From positions 1,550,001 to 1,614,000 of the forward strand of contig NC_004369.1 of the NCBI RefSeq assembly GCF_000011305.1: a stretch of 64,000 nucleotides of DNA, read 5' to 3'. Position 1 is the stretch's first letter. Every line of letters starts with the position of its first letter. The stretch is from Corynebacterium efficiens YS-314 (GTDB lineage: Bacteria; Actinomycetota; Actinomycetes; Mycobacteriales; Mycobacteriaceae). The position numbers were made by a program, and so were the translations under genes. Of the stretch, positions 1-8,924 are shown in pieces. The notes under the pieces are model-generated. The model did not search any database. It saw only the letters and a list, made by a program, of their open reading frames with translations, and was not told the origin of the DNA.

Positions 1-388
1 TCAGCGGGCCGGTGGGAACCAGGGCGACGGTGCCCGGTTCGTTGTTCATCACCGTGTCGATGATGAAGTCCACCGCGTGGGTGTCCTCAACGCCCACGGT
101 CGGCTCGGGGAGGTCATAGTTGTGGATCTCCATGCCGGTGTCGCCGTGGATGTCCTCGGCGACCTCGACTGGGCGGACCAGCGGGCGGGTCACGCCCGGG
201 TAGATCGGGGTGTCCATGCCGGCGATGGTGGCCACGACACGGGCGTTGTGGGTGACCTTGGCCAGGGTCTGGTTGCCGCCGACGGTGGTGATGCCGAGCA
301 GCTCGATGTCCGGGTTGCCGTGGGCGAGCAGCATGGCGACGGCGTCATCGTGTCCGGGATCGCAGTCGAGGATGATCTTGGTGGTCAT
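1..388 (-). CDS. uriH: uridine-preferring nucleoside hydrolase (3' part outside window)
   Basis: Cleaves the N-glycosidic bond of uridine (and probably other ribonucleosides) to ribose and free base in the cytoplasm. The first 129 residues are visible, and the frame is open to the window edge. The N-terminus carries the calcium-binding signature of the inosine-uridine hydrolase family, 'DCDPGHDDAVAM' at about residues 8-19, followed by 'LLGITTVGGN'. The ATG at 388 follows an AGGAG-like site on the minus strand. It is the last gene of a minus-strand cluster with a LacI regulator, ribokinase and MFS transporter, the order of the C. glutamicum uriR-rbsK1-uriT-uriH operon. The ribose released here would feed the ribokinase. 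The family call is firm; substrate preference is inferred from context. Confidence 0.9.
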   Translation of the reverse strand, partial: MTTKIILDCDPGHDDAVAMLLAHGNPDIELLGITTVGGNQTLAKVTHNARVVATIAGMDTPIYPGVTRPLVRPVEVAEDIHGDTGMEIHNYDLPEPTVGVEDTHAVDFIIDTVMNNEPGTVALVPTGPL

Positions 389-418
389 GGTGAAACTCCT
401 AATTCTCAAAGTGCGGGG

Positions 419-1897
419 TTAGTTGCCCACGGGGGCGGTATCGGTGGTGTCGGTGCTGTCGGTGGCATTGGCAGCCAGGTTCCTGGCCGCCACGGTATCG
501 GTGATGGATTCCGGGCGTGGGATGAGCAGGGAGCACAGGAACGCCAGCGCCAGGATGATCACACCGGCCCACATGCCGGCGGCGTACCCACCGTTGCTGT
601 CCCCGAAGCTGGTGGCCACCGCGAAGAGGATGGCAAAGGAGATACCCGCACCGAGGTTGAAGGCACCGGCGTTCATGCCCGGCAGGTAGCCCTGGTTGTC
701 GGCGGGGGAGAGCACCACACCGAGGCCGTTGAGCATGATGTTGGCGATACCGGCGTAGGTGATACCCACGAAGATGGAGATCCCCAGGTACGCCAGGTTG
801 GAGGTGCTGCCCACGAGGAAGGTGGCACCGGCGACACCGATGATGGTGGCGGCGATACCGATCTGCAGGACGATCTTGTAGCCGAATTTGCCGGCGAGAA
901 TACCGGCGACGGGACCGAAGACCAGACCGGCCAGGGCATACGGGGTCAGGGTCCACCAGGAGACCACACCGGCGGACATGCCCGCACCATGGGTGGCGTC
1001 CTGCGCGAGGTTGGGCAGCAGGCCGTTCATGACGGCGAACACACCGGTCATGGTCAGCAGGGTGGTCAGCAGCAGCGCCCAGGTGCGGCGCTGGCCGAGG
1101 TATTCGATGCTGACCAGTGGGTTCTTCACACGCTTTTCAATGTTGTAGAAGGCGACGACACCGATGATGCCGATGGCGAACAGGGCGATGACGAGGAACC
1201 AGTTGGCGTCGGCAAGCTTGCCGGCCTCGTTGAAGGCGGTCAGCAGGGCACCGATGGACACGGCCAGCGGCAGCACTCCGAGCCAGTCCATCTTCGGGGT
1301 GGTCTCGGCGGTGGATTCCTTCACACCGAAGGGCAGGGCCAGGGCGGCCGCCACGCAGAACACGGCCATGACCCAGAAGATGGAACGGAAGCCGAAGTGC
1401 TCCGCCAGCCAGCCACCGGCGATCGCGTCGACGCCACCGATACCACCGTTGACGGAGGTGACAATACCCAGCAGCAGTGCGTACTGCTTCTCATTGGGCA
1501 CATGCTGGCGCAGGATGATCAGACACAGGGGCACGGTGGGACCGGCCACACCCTGGATCAGACGTCCCAGGAACAACACGGTGACATTGGGGGCGAGTGC
1601 CGCGACGAGACAGCCGATGCCGGTGACGATCATCATGCCGATCAGCACCTTGCGGCGACCGATGAGGTCACCCCAGCGCGGCAGGAAGAGGGAGAACAGG
1701 GCGGCCGCGGTGAAGAACGCGGTCTGGGTCATACCGATCTGGGCGGGGGTCGCATTCAGTTCGACCTCCATGGTGGCCAGGGCCGGCGCGAGCATGGAGG
1801 CATTGAGCTGGAAGGCGAACACCGCCACCAGCAGGGCGATCATCAGCGGGATGATCGCAGCGGCCGGGGCTTTCCTCGGCTCGAGGGTGGTTGACAT
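419..1897 (-). CDS. uriT: MFS transporter, probable uridine permease
   Basis: Predicted proton-driven importer of uridine in the inner membrane, 492 aa. The protein is a chain of hydrophobic segments with the major-facilitator motif 'GDLIGRRKVLIG' between the second and third segments (about residues 76-87) and 'GRLIQGVAGPTVPL' typical of 12-14 helix DHA-type members. It lies 30 bp upstream of uriH and 23 bp downstream of the ribokinase gene, so it is probably in the same transcript and under the same LacI regulator. Assignment to uridine rests on the conserved gene order with C. glutamicum; the sequence alone would only say MFS drug/solute transporter. Confidence 0.85.
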   Translation of the reverse strand: MSTTLEPRKAPAAAIIPLMIALLVAVFAFQLNASMLAPALATMEVELNATPAQIGMTQTAFFTAAALFSLFLPRWGDLIGRRKVLIGMMIVTGIGCLVAALAPNVTVLFLGRLIQGVAGPTVPLCLIILRQHVPNEKQYALLLGIVTSVNGGIGGVDAIAGGWLAEHFGFRSIFWVMAVFCVAAALALPFGVKESTAETTPKMDWLGVLPLAVSIGALLTAFNEAGKLADANWFLVIALFAIGIIGVVAFYNIEKRVKNPLVSIEYLGQRRTWALLLTTLLTMTGVFAVMNGLLPNLAQDATHGAGMSAGVVSWWTLTPYALAGLVFGPVAGILAGKFGYKIVLQIGIAATIIGVAGATFLVGSTSNLAYLGISIFVGITYAGIANIMLNGLGVVLSPADNQGYLPGMNAGAFNLGAGISFAILFAVATSFGDSNGGYAAGMWAGVIILALAFLCSLLIPRPESITDTVAARNLAANATDSTDTTDTAPVGN

Positions 1898-1920
1898 GGT
1901 TACTCTCGTTTCAGGGGGAG

Positions 1921-2850
1921 TTAAGCGGTGACTGTGGGTAGGTCGTCGACAAGCGTGGGGTAGGAGGCCTGCGCGCCGCGGCGGGTGGCGGCGAACGCAC
2001 CGACGCGGGCGGCGAAGCGTGCGGCCTCCACCAGGGAGTGGCCGTCGGCGAGCTTTGCGACGAGCGCACCCGCGAACGCATCGCCACTGCCGGTGGTGTC
2101 CACCGCCTCAACGGTGGGGGTCGGGATCGCGGTGAGGCCCTCGGCGTCACCGACCAGGGCACCATCGGCACCGAGGGTCATGACCACGGTGGGGAAACCC
2201 TGACCCAGCAGGACTGCCACCAGGGTGGACGGATCGGTTTCGGTGGTGGGTGCACCGAGCATCTCCAACACGAGGGCACCCTCGTGCTCATTGACCAGGA
2301 GGGGATCCGCCTGACGCAGCTGCTCATGACCGACCGGGACCACAGGCGCGAGGTTGATCACCACCCGACCCTGCGCCAGGTCCACCGCGCGGTTGAAACC
2401 ATCGGCGGGGATCTCACCCTGCAGCAGGACGATGCCGGCCTGTTCAATGAGCCGGGCATGCCGGTCCACATAGTCGGCGTCCACGCTGGCATTCGCGCCG
2501 GGCACGACGATGATGGTGTTCTCACCGTCATCGGCCACCGTGATCACGGCCAGACCGGTGGGGCCGTCGACGGTGTGGACTGCGGACATGTCAGCGCCGG
2601 AGGCACGCATGTGCACCAGGGCGGAGTCGGCCATGGTATCGGAACCCACCGCACCGACCATGTGGACCTCCGCACCGAGCTGGGCGGCGGCCACGGCCTG
2701 ATTGGCGCCCTTGCCGCCGGCACTGATCTCACCACCGCCGCCGAGGAGGGTCTCACCGGGGTGGGGGTGGCGGTGGACCGTGGTGGTCAGATCCGCGTTG
2801 ATGGATCCGACAACAACAATGGAACCGGGTGAACCGGGTATGTCAGTCAT
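1921..2850 (-). CDS. rbsK1: ribokinase, PfkB family
   Basis: Phosphorylates D-ribose to ribose 5-phosphate, here most likely the ribose freed by the neighbouring nucleoside hydrolase. The 309-aa protein starts with 'VVVGSINADLTT', has the PfkB signature 1 'GGKGANQAVAAAQLGA' near residue 46, and signature 2 'DTTGSGDAFAGAL' near residue 250 with the catalytic Asp and anion-hole glycines. Its ATG overlaps the end of the regulator gene by 4 bp (2847-2850), which suggests translational coupling. The copy number of ribokinases in the genome is not visible here, so the '1' in the symbol is by synteny with C. glutamicum. Confidence 0.88.
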   Translation of the reverse strand: MTDIPGSPGSIVVVGSINADLTTTVHRHPHPGETLLGGGGEISAGGKGANQAVAAAQLGAEVHMVGAVGSDTMADSALVHMRASGADMSAVHTVDGPTGLAVITVADDGENTIIVVPGANASVDADYVDRHARLIEQAGIVLLQGEIPADGFNRAVDLAQGRVVINLAPVVPVGHEQLRQADPLLVNEHEGALVLEMLGAPTTETDPSTLVAVLLGQGFPTVVMTLGADGALVGDAEGLTAIPTPTVEAVDTTGSGDAFAGALVAKLADGHSLVEAARFAARVGAFAATRRGAQASYPTLVDDLPTVTA

Positions 2851-3869
2851 GGTTGTGGGCCTTTCATGAGGGAATCACCCTGGATCAGGATGGTGGGTGT
2901 CACGAGGTGGTTGTGTGTTGGTTGTGTCCCCGCCAGCAGCCCATGCAGGACGGTGAAGGCCTGCCGGGCCATGACGTCCACCTGCTGGTCGATGACCGTC
3001 AGGGGCCGTGGTTGCAGGGCGAAGATGGGTTGGTTGTCGAAGCCGATCACGCTGATGTCCTCGCCGATACTCAGGCCCGCCCGGTGGCAGGCCTGGAGCA
3101 CCCCGATGGTCATCATGGTGTCCCCGGCGACCAGTGCACGGGCCCCGTGGTTGAGCAGGTGGGTGGCACCCTGATAGCCCTGCTCCTGTTCGAACCCGCC
3201 ACGGAAGACCAGCTGCGGTTCCAGGTCGTGGTTCCGGCAGGCCTGCTGGAAGGCCTCCAGGCGGGCACGTCCCGTGGAGGTGCTCAGCGGCCCGGAGAGG
3301 TAACCGATCGGCAGGGCATGGTGCTCCACCAGCAGCGATACCGCGGCGTCCATGCCGGGTTGCGGATCGGAGATGACGGTGGGGATGGGGGATCCGGTGA
3401 GTTCCCGGTCGATGAGGACCAGGGGCATGCCCTGGGCGTGCAGGTTGTTCAGTTGTTCCGCGCAGGCTTCATCGGGCACGCAGATGATGCCGTCCACCCC
3501 GTGGCTGGCCAGGAAGGTCAGGGAGGCGGCCATGGTCTCCGGGTGCTCATCGGTGTTGGTGATGATGGTGGCCAGACCGGCACCCTCGGCCGCGTTCTGC
3601 ACGGCGGTGACCATGGTGGCGAAGTAGGGGTTGATCAGGCTGGGCACCACGATGCCGATGGTGTTGCTGCGCGAACTCTGCAGGGCCCGGGCCTGTGCGT
3701 TGGGGAGATAGCCCATCTCCGCGGCCAGCGCCTGGATGCGCGTACGGGTGGTGGTGGCCACCGCCGGGTTGTCCGCCATGGCGCGGGAGGCGGTGGCGAT
3801 GGAGACACCGGCGCGCTGGGCCACGTCCTTGAGTGTGGGACGGCTGTGTTCTGCTGCCATGGTGGTCAC
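2847..3869 (-). CDS. uriR: LacI-family repressor of the uridine operon
   Basis: DNA-binding regulator of the LacI/GalR family, about 340 aa. The N-terminal helix-turn-helix 'LKDVAQRAGVSIATASRAM' (residues ~14-32) precedes the hinge and a periplasmic-binding-protein-like effector domain with 'GIVVPSLINPYFATMV' and 'GFDNQPIF'. It is the first gene of the minus-strand uri cluster, with a perfect 14-bp palindrome about 35 bp upstream, so autoregulation is likely. The effector is probably uridine or ribose (inference from operon content). Start is either GTG at 3869 or ATG at 3860; neither has a strong ribosome-binding site. Confidence 0.87.
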   Translation of the reverse strand: MTTMAAEHSRPTLKDVAQRAGVSIATASRAMADNPAVATTTRTRIQALAAEMGYLPNAQARALQSSRSNTIGIVVPSLINPYFATMVTAVQNAAEGAGLATIITNTDEHPETMAASLTFLASHGVDGIICVPDEACAEQLNNLHAQGMPLVLIDRELTGSPIPTVISDPQPGMDAAVSLLVEHHALPIGYLSGPLSTSTGRARLEAFQQACRNHDLEPQLVFRGGFEQEQGYQGATHLLNHGARALVAGDTMMTIGVLQACHRAGLSIGEDISVIGFDNQPIFALQPRPLTVIDQQVDVMARQAFTVLHGLLAGTQPTHNHLVTPTILIQGDSLMKGPQP

Positions 3870-3902
3870 CCCGCTTCGCCCTGTGGTTGTGTAAACGATT
3901 GA

Positions 3903-3916
3903 TGTAAACGTTTACA
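3903..3916. promoter_or_regulatory. LacI-type operator, probable UriR site
   Basis: Perfect 14-bp palindrome TGTAAACGTTTACA with the central CG typical of LacI/GalR operators. A half-match, TGTAAACGATT, lies directly next to it at 3890-3900, nearer the gene. Both lie just upstream of the regulator gene. Binding by the adjacent regulator is inferred. Confidence 0.75.
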
Positions 3917-3987
3917 TTCTGTTGAGTCCACCCTATTTCCTCATCACCGGTTCCAGCAAGGGGGCACTCTGACGGGGGTGGAAACAG

Positions 3988-4022
3988 CTCCGACCCCGCC
4001 GCGGGGAGCGACGGGGTCGGAG
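3988..4022 (-). terminator. terminator-like hairpin after cycA
   Basis: CTCCGACCCCG at 3988-3998 pairs with CGGGGTCGGAG at 4012-4022, 15 bp after the permease stop on the minus strand. The following U-tract is weak. Confidence 0.6.
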
Positions 4023-4036
4023 GGCAGGGGGGACGG

Positions 4037-5545
4037 TTAGGAGGCCGTGGTGGCCGGCGTGACTGGCGTGGTCGGCCCCGTCAACTGGGAGCGGCTCGCC
4101 GCGCCCCGGGCACCACCGCTGAACCACCAGCCCGCGCCGAGGATCAGGAACCACACCGGGGTGGCCAGCAGTGCGGAGCGGGTGTCGTTTTCCAGGGTGA
4201 GCACACCCACCATGCCGACGAAGAACACCAGGACCACCACGGCCATGGCGACACCGCCGGGCATCTTGAACACCGATGCCGCATGCAGCTGGGGGTTACG
4301 GCGTCGGTAGACGATGTAGGCGACGAGGATATAGGCCCAGACCACCATGAACAGCACCGAGGACACCGTGGTGATCAGCGTAAAGGCCTCGATGATGCTG
4401 GACCCGGCGTACATCACGGCCACACCGGGGATCAGACACACGATGGAAAACAGCAGTCCCCGTGCCGGCACCTGATTGGCGGACAGCTTCGCCCACCGCC
4501 TCGGTGCAGCCCCCTCCAGTGAGAGGCCGAAGAGCATGCGGGAGGTGGAGAAGATACCACTGTTGGCTGATGATGCCGCGGAGGTGAGCACCACGAAGTT
4601 GATGATGCCCGCCGCGGCCGGCAGACCGGCCAGCGCAAACATCTGAACAAACGGGCTGCTGTCGGTGTGCACACGGTCCCAGGGGATGACCATCATGATC
4701 ACCGCCAGCGACAGGACATAGAACACCACGATGCGCACCGGGATGGAGTTGATGGCCCGCGGCAGGGTGCGCACCGGGTCCTCGGTCTCTGCGGCGGCGG
4801 TGCCGGCCAGCTCGATGCCGACGAAGGCGAAGATCGCAATCTGGAACCCGGCGAGGAAACCGGTGATCCCATTGGGGAAGAACCCGCCGTGGTCCACCAG
4901 GTTGGAGAACTGCGCCACCGACCCATCCGGGGATTCGAAGTGGCTGACCACCATGACCAGACCGGTGAAGATCAGCGCCACAATGGCGAGAATCTTGATG
5001 ATGGCGAACCAGAACTCCATCTCACCGAACAGACGCACCGCGGCGAGGTTGAGCACGAACAGCAGCAGGATGGCACCGGCACCCGGTAGCCACAGCGGCA
5101 CCCCGCTCCACCAGTACTGCACATACCCGGTGATCGCCACCAGGTCAGCCATGCCCGTGACGATCCAGCAGAACCAGTACGTCCACCCGGTGACAAACCC
5201 GGCACCGGGGCCCAGGATGTCGGAGACGGCATCGCGCAGTGACTTGTAGTTAAGGTTGGACAACAACAGCTCACCCATCGCCCGCATGACGAAGAAGAGC
5301 ATGAACCCGATGATCGCGTAGACCAGGATCACCGACGGGCCCGCCAGGGAGATGGTCTTGCCCGCACCCATGAACAAACCGGTGCCGATCGCACCACCGA
5401 TGGCGATCAGCTGCAGATGCCGGTTGCTCAGGCCCCGTTTGAGACCCCCACCGTGATCACCGTGTGCGCCGCTGTCGTCCGTGTGGTGTCCGGTGGTGGC
5501 CGGCGTGGGATCCGGGTGCATCCCACGCGCCAATTTCTCTGTCAT
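4037..5545 (-). CDS. cycA: amino acid permease, CycA-like (D-serine/D-alanine/glycine symporter type)
   Basis: Proton-coupled amino acid importer of the APC superfamily in the cytoplasmic membrane, 502 aa with about 12 hydrophobic segments. After a His/Asp-rich cytoplasmic N-terminus, the family start 'GLSNRHLQLIAIGGAIGTGL' is seen at ~38-57, then 'AGPSVILVYAIIGF' and 'FVMRAMGELLLSNL'. The latter matches CycA-type permeases better than AroP or ProY types. It is a single gene with its own terminator-like hairpin. The exact substrate (D-Ala, D-Ser, Gly) is inferred from family resemblance and would need uptake data. Confidence 0.78.
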   Translation of the reverse strand: MTEKLARGMHPDPTPATTGHHTDDSGAHGDHGGGLKRGLSNRHLQLIAIGGAIGTGLFMGAGKTISLAGPSVILVYAIIGFMLFFVMRAMGELLLSNLNYKSLRDAVSDILGPGAGFVTGWTYWFCWIVTGMADLVAITGYVQYWWSGVPLWLPGAGAILLLFVLNLAAVRLFGEMEFWFAIIKILAIVALIFTGLVMVVSHFESPDGSVAQFSNLVDHGGFFPNGITGFLAGFQIAIFAFVGIELAGTAAAETEDPVRTLPRAINSIPVRIVVFYVLSLAVIMMVIPWDRVHTDSSPFVQMFALAGLPAAAGIINFVVLTSAASSANSGIFSTSRMLFGLSLEGAAPRRWAKLSANQVPARGLLFSIVCLIPGVAVMYAGSSIIEAFTLITTVSSVLFMVVWAYILVAYIVYRRRNPQLHAASVFKMPGGVAMAVVVLVFFVGMVGVLTLENDTRSALLATPVWFLILGAGWWFSGGARGAASRSQLTGPTTPVTPATTAS

Positions 5546-5615
5546 GTCGGTGGCTGTCTTTCGTGGTCGATGGAATTGTTCGAAGGAGATTTATCGTAGG
5601 GCAGGGGAGAACAAA

Positions 5616-5657
5616 GAAACGCATCCCCGTCCCCATAGGGAGTCGGAAATGCGTTTC
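5616..5657 (-). terminator. terminator-like hairpin after the mycolyltransferase-like gene
   Basis: GAAACGCAT (5616-5624) pairs with ATGCGTTTC (5649-5657). On the minus strand the stem is followed by a U-rich stretch (TTTCTTTGTTC). It sits between the esterase gene and the cycA start. Confidence 0.6.
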
Positions 5658-5684
5658 TGGTTCTATCGGCGCAGGCTGCTCGAC

Positions 5685-6857
5685 TCAGTAAAGGGCATCC
5701 TTCACCGCGTCCCAACCGGGCTGGAGCTGCTCATTGAAGTTGCGCCAGTTGTGTGCACCGGCGCCCTTGTAGTCCACCACCTGGTGGGTCATGCCCGCGT
5801 CCTGCATGGCATCGTCGAGGGCCTCGGTGCAGCTGAGCGCACCGCGTTCCAGGACGGTACCGGCCAGCAGGTTGTAGAAGGGCTCGTCGGCGTATTCCTC
5901 CCGGTCGATCTCATCGACCACCCCATTGGCCGCCGAGAGGTACACCGCCATGTTGCGCAGGCCCTCGGGGTTGGACACCACATCATGCTCCTGCCAGGTC
6001 CGGGACCCAACCGGACCCCACATGTTCTCCACATCGCCACCACGCGACTTCACGATCAGCGAGACCGTGGCCTGTCCGATCGGGTCGAGGGTGGAGTAGC
6101 ACCCGGAGATGCCGATGACCGCATCGAAGAAATCAGGGTTGGCGTTGGCCAGGTGAACCGCACCGGTGGCCCCCATCGACAGCCCGCCGATACCGCGGTG
6201 CCCATTGAAGTTCAGTTCCTCCTCGGCCTCGAGCAGGGGAGCGAGCTCCTCAACGATGAACGTCTCCCACATGATCCGACCCAGCGCGGGATCCTCCTCC
6301 ACCCAGTCGGAGTACATTGACGCAGCCGCACCCAGCGGCATGACGACGGTGACATTCTCATCGCCGAACACCTTCGGACCCTGCCCGTGGTTGATCCACC
6401 CGGAGGAGTTCCTGTTGCCACCGATCCCGTCGAGCATGTACAGCATCGGCGCCGGCGCCCCGGCATCCACCGAGCGCATGATCTGCACATCCACGTTGCG
6501 CTGCATCGACGGGGAGGCCACCGTCCAGCGCTCCAGGCGCAGACCGTCCATCGGCTGCTTGTCGACGATCTCCGCCTCCCCAATCGTCGGATCCGTGGGG
6601 AACGGATAGGCATCATCACTACTGGTCAACGCGCCGGGCAGCGGAGCCTGGGAGGAACCCAGCAGCGACATCGAACTCAACAGTCCATCAAGGGAACTGC
6701 CGCTGACATCGGGATTGCCTGAGGAGAACGCGATGAAGTCCTGGGCGGAACTGCCTGAGGAACTGAATGATCCTGAACTCTGCGCAACAGCGGCAGGAGT
6801 GGTGAGCGACAGGGTGATGACACCCGCGACAAGCGCGCGGGAAACTGACTTACGCAA
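5685..6857 (-). CDS. secreted mycolyltransferase-like esterase (antigen 85 / Cmt fold)
   Basis: 390 aa with a classical signal peptide (Arg/Lys start, hydrophobic core to about residue 25, 'PAAVAQ' cleavage region) and a Ser-rich linker. The alpha/beta-hydrolase domain shows 'MLYMLDGIGGNRNSSGW' and the nucleophile elbow 'GGLSMGATGAVHLA' near residue 225; the catalytic His is probably in 'GAGAHNWRNFNEQL' near the C-terminus, as in antigen 85 proteins. Corynebacterial homologues transfer corynomycolic acid between trehalose molecules or to arabinogalactan in the cell envelope. Which of the several Cmt paralogues it corresponds to cannot be told from this window. An inverted repeat lies just upstream (6882-6912). 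Confidence 0.82.
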   Translation of the reverse strand: MRKSVSRALVAGVITLSLTTPAAVAQSSGSFSSSGSSAQDFIAFSSGNPDVSGSSLDGLLSSMSLLGSSQAPLPGALTSSDDAYPFPTDPTIGEAEIVDKQPMDGLRLERWTVASPSMQRNVDVQIMRSVDAGAPAPMLYMLDGIGGNRNSSGWINHGQGPKVFGDENVTVVMPLGAAASMYSDWVEEDPALGRIMWETFIVEELAPLLEAEEELNFNGHRGIGGLSMGATGAVHLANANPDFFDAVIGISGCYSTLDPIGQATVSLIVKSRGGDVENMWGPVGSRTWQEHDVVSNPEGLRNMAVYLSAANGVVDEIDREEYADEPFYNLLAGTVLERGALSCTEALDDAMQDAGMTHQVVDYKGAGAHNWRNFNEQLQPGWDAVKDALY

Positions 6858-6881
6858 CAGGGTGAAGCCTCCGGAACAGAA

Positions 6882-6912
6882 TGCTAAATAAATGCCGGAA
6901 GATAATTTAGCA
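6882..6912. promoter_or_regulatory. AT-rich inverted repeat upstream of the mycolyltransferase-like gene
   Basis: TGCTAAAT (6882-6889) and ATTTAGCA (6905-6912) form a perfect 8-bp inverted repeat, starting 25 bp upstream of the start codon. It could be an operator or overlap the promoter; no regulator is identified. Confidence 0.4.
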
Positions 6913-7229
6913 TGATGCCTTTGAAAATTATCTATGAGGTTTGCGCTGGTATTTCCGTCTCACCTTCACTCCTCCTCTCTCAAAGGGTGATGGGCTGCAG
7001 TAGTCCCTAATAGAAATCTCCCTCTTGAAGCACCACCTATGGCAGCTATTGACACGAATTTTTGAATTCTCTAAACCTGGATCCGCCGATGGTCCTTCGG
7101 TGATCAGTTGATATCGGCTGCGGGCACCACCAAGGATTTCGGGCAGGGGTGATCCCCAGATCACGTCTTTGTCTGGTTGTTCCACGAATTGGTAGGTCAG
7201 CTCGGGCCGAAGGACTTCGACTCAGATGG
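6913..7229. other. non-coding junction between backbone and foreign island
   Basis: About 320 bp without a convincing gene. The minus-strand open frames here have no ribosome-binding site or recognisable product. GC falls relative to the uri-cycA side. The left end of the degraded IS1380-type element should lie in this stretch, but I could not find a clear terminal inverted repeat. Confidence 0.45.
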
Positions 7230-8638
7230 TCAGGAAGAAACAACCACCGGTGGCGAGTGACCGTGATCGAACAGTCTCCGCCACTGCGACTCCCACTTCC
7301 AGCCCTCGGGCAGGTGCAGCACCAGCCGCCGGGACCGACGCGCCATTCGAGCCGCAACCGCGATGACCCGACTCCGGATCGTCGCTGTCATCGCTCGGGC
7401 GAGTCCAGTACCGGCGATGACCCCAGCTGTGCGGGTGAGGTTGAAGGCCATGACCGCCAACACCAGCCACGGAAGCATTCGCGGTGAATACACCTGAAGG
7501 CATATGCGCCAGCGCACTGTTCTTCAGATCCGCGTTGACCTGCGGGGTGATCGCATGCTGCCGGTGGGTCTTGTCCGCGGCCACGGTATCCATCAGTGCA
7601 GGGTCAGCGGTGGTGAACACCGCGTGGAAACGGTGCAGATCAAACAGGCCGGGCTGATCGAGATTCTTCTTGTTCAACTCCGGTATCCGGCGGACCACCA
7701 GCCGACCGGAAACATGCTCGGCCTCCTTCTTCGATGCAAACGCAACGAAGGGGATTTCCGCAACTTCCGCTGAGGAGATCCAGCGCCCGGTGTCCTCATC
7801 GAAGAGTGCGTCGGTGTAGCGGATGGTTGTCCACGTCTCATCCGCGATGGTGGCAATCGCGCGTTTCACGTTGGGGTCCATCCGCATGGTGATCGAGACG
7901 TCTGCACCGGCGGTGAGTGCTGCGTGGATGCTGGGGCGGGGCGTAGAAAGCGGAGTCCGCGCGTATCAGGATCTTCTGTCCTGCCATGGCGGGTAGGCGT
8001 CTGGTGGTGGCGATCGCATCGGCGATCAGACGTCCGGCCCCGCGTGGGGAGCCGCAGGAACCGCGGCGCAGGCGCTGCGCCACGATCACCGGGGCGGAAG
8101 TCTTCGTGGTGGCCGTGGCCAGCAGGACGTTGAGGCCACGGACCCCGGAGTAGCCAAAGCCCGCGCCTTGTTTCTGGTGGCCGTGGACTTCGATGATGGT
8201 GTCGTCGACATCCACGAAGACGTATCCGCTGGCAGCCGGGGCGGGCACCAGGGCTGGAGCTTGGTTAGCCAGGTTGATCAGGAATCGGGAGGCGACGGCG
8301 TCGAGTTGGCGGACGTGCCCGAAGCTAAACGACCTCAGGAAGGACCCCAGGGTCGAGGGTGCGTAGATCCGGTTGAACAGTTGGTTCATGCCGCCGTGGC
8401 GCAGCTGGTCCATGTCGTCGATGGAGTCGGCACCGGCGACCATGCCGGCGATCAGGGTGGTGATCTTCCCCCCGGCGTTCGCGCCTTTGTCGCCTGGCAC
8501 GGTCATCCGGTGTTGCGCCAGGGTCGACAGGCCTGCGGCATCAGCCAGGCGGATGGTCGGGGCCAGGCCTGCAGCCGACACGAGGTTGGGGTCATCGAAT
8601 GATGCTGACATGGCTGCGGGAGTGTGAGATAGTTGCAC
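7230..8638 (-). pseudogene. IS1380-family transposase, broken by two frameshifts
   Basis: Three reading frames together make one IS1380-type (DDE) transposase of ~470 aa. The N-terminal part (8638 to about 7935) holds 'GDKGANAGGKITTLIAGM' and 'YVFVDVDDTIIEVHGHQKQG' (first acidic residue). The middle part continues from about 7930 ('ITMRMDPNVKRAIATIAD') and the C-terminal part from about 7470 ('AVMAFNLTRTAGVIAGTG', then 'LHLPEGWKWESQWRRLF'). Each junction is explained by one extra base: the GG at 7926-7927, and near C7470. No programmed-frameshift slippery site is evident, so the gene is probably dead. It marks the left side of the foreign island. Confidence 0.85.
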
Positions 8639-8924
8639 CTGAGAGATGCTCTTTCTTGACGGGGATTACGGACCTTAGACAAGTCGTATTATCCCATGTC
8701 AGAGGGGCATTTCTTTTATTCCCACACCGTTGGAACCGGAATCACATCGGTGAATCCAGGCTAAAACAGCAGAAAAATTAGTTGAGGTCAGGGAATGGAC
8801 CCAATGTTGCTCAGCTTGCTTGCCACGCGAATGGTGCACAAAGACAGTGTTAAAGTAAAATTACTCTAGTTCTCGAACGGCCCTTCTAGTTCAGGGCATA
8901 GCGAGATAATGCGAAAGGGAAGAA
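8639..8924. other. AT-rich spacer before the methyltransferase gene
   Basis: About 285 bp with base composition clearly lower in GC than the backbone and no credible gene. It should hold the right end of the degraded IS1380-type element and the promoter of the methyltransferase. 'TTAAAGTAAAATTA' at 8849-8862 is a possible promoter region, but a -35/-10 pair cannot be fixed. Confidence 0.4.

Noticed and set aside
77..1894. 605-codon open frame on the plus strand
   Set aside because: Antisense to uriT and uriH; low-complexity shadow translation with no recognisable domain.
7190..8690. Terminal inverted repeats for the IS1380-type element
   Set aside because: Best pairing found (GTCAGGAAGAAAC with GTCAAGAAAGAGC) is only partial and overlaps the coding end, so it is not called.
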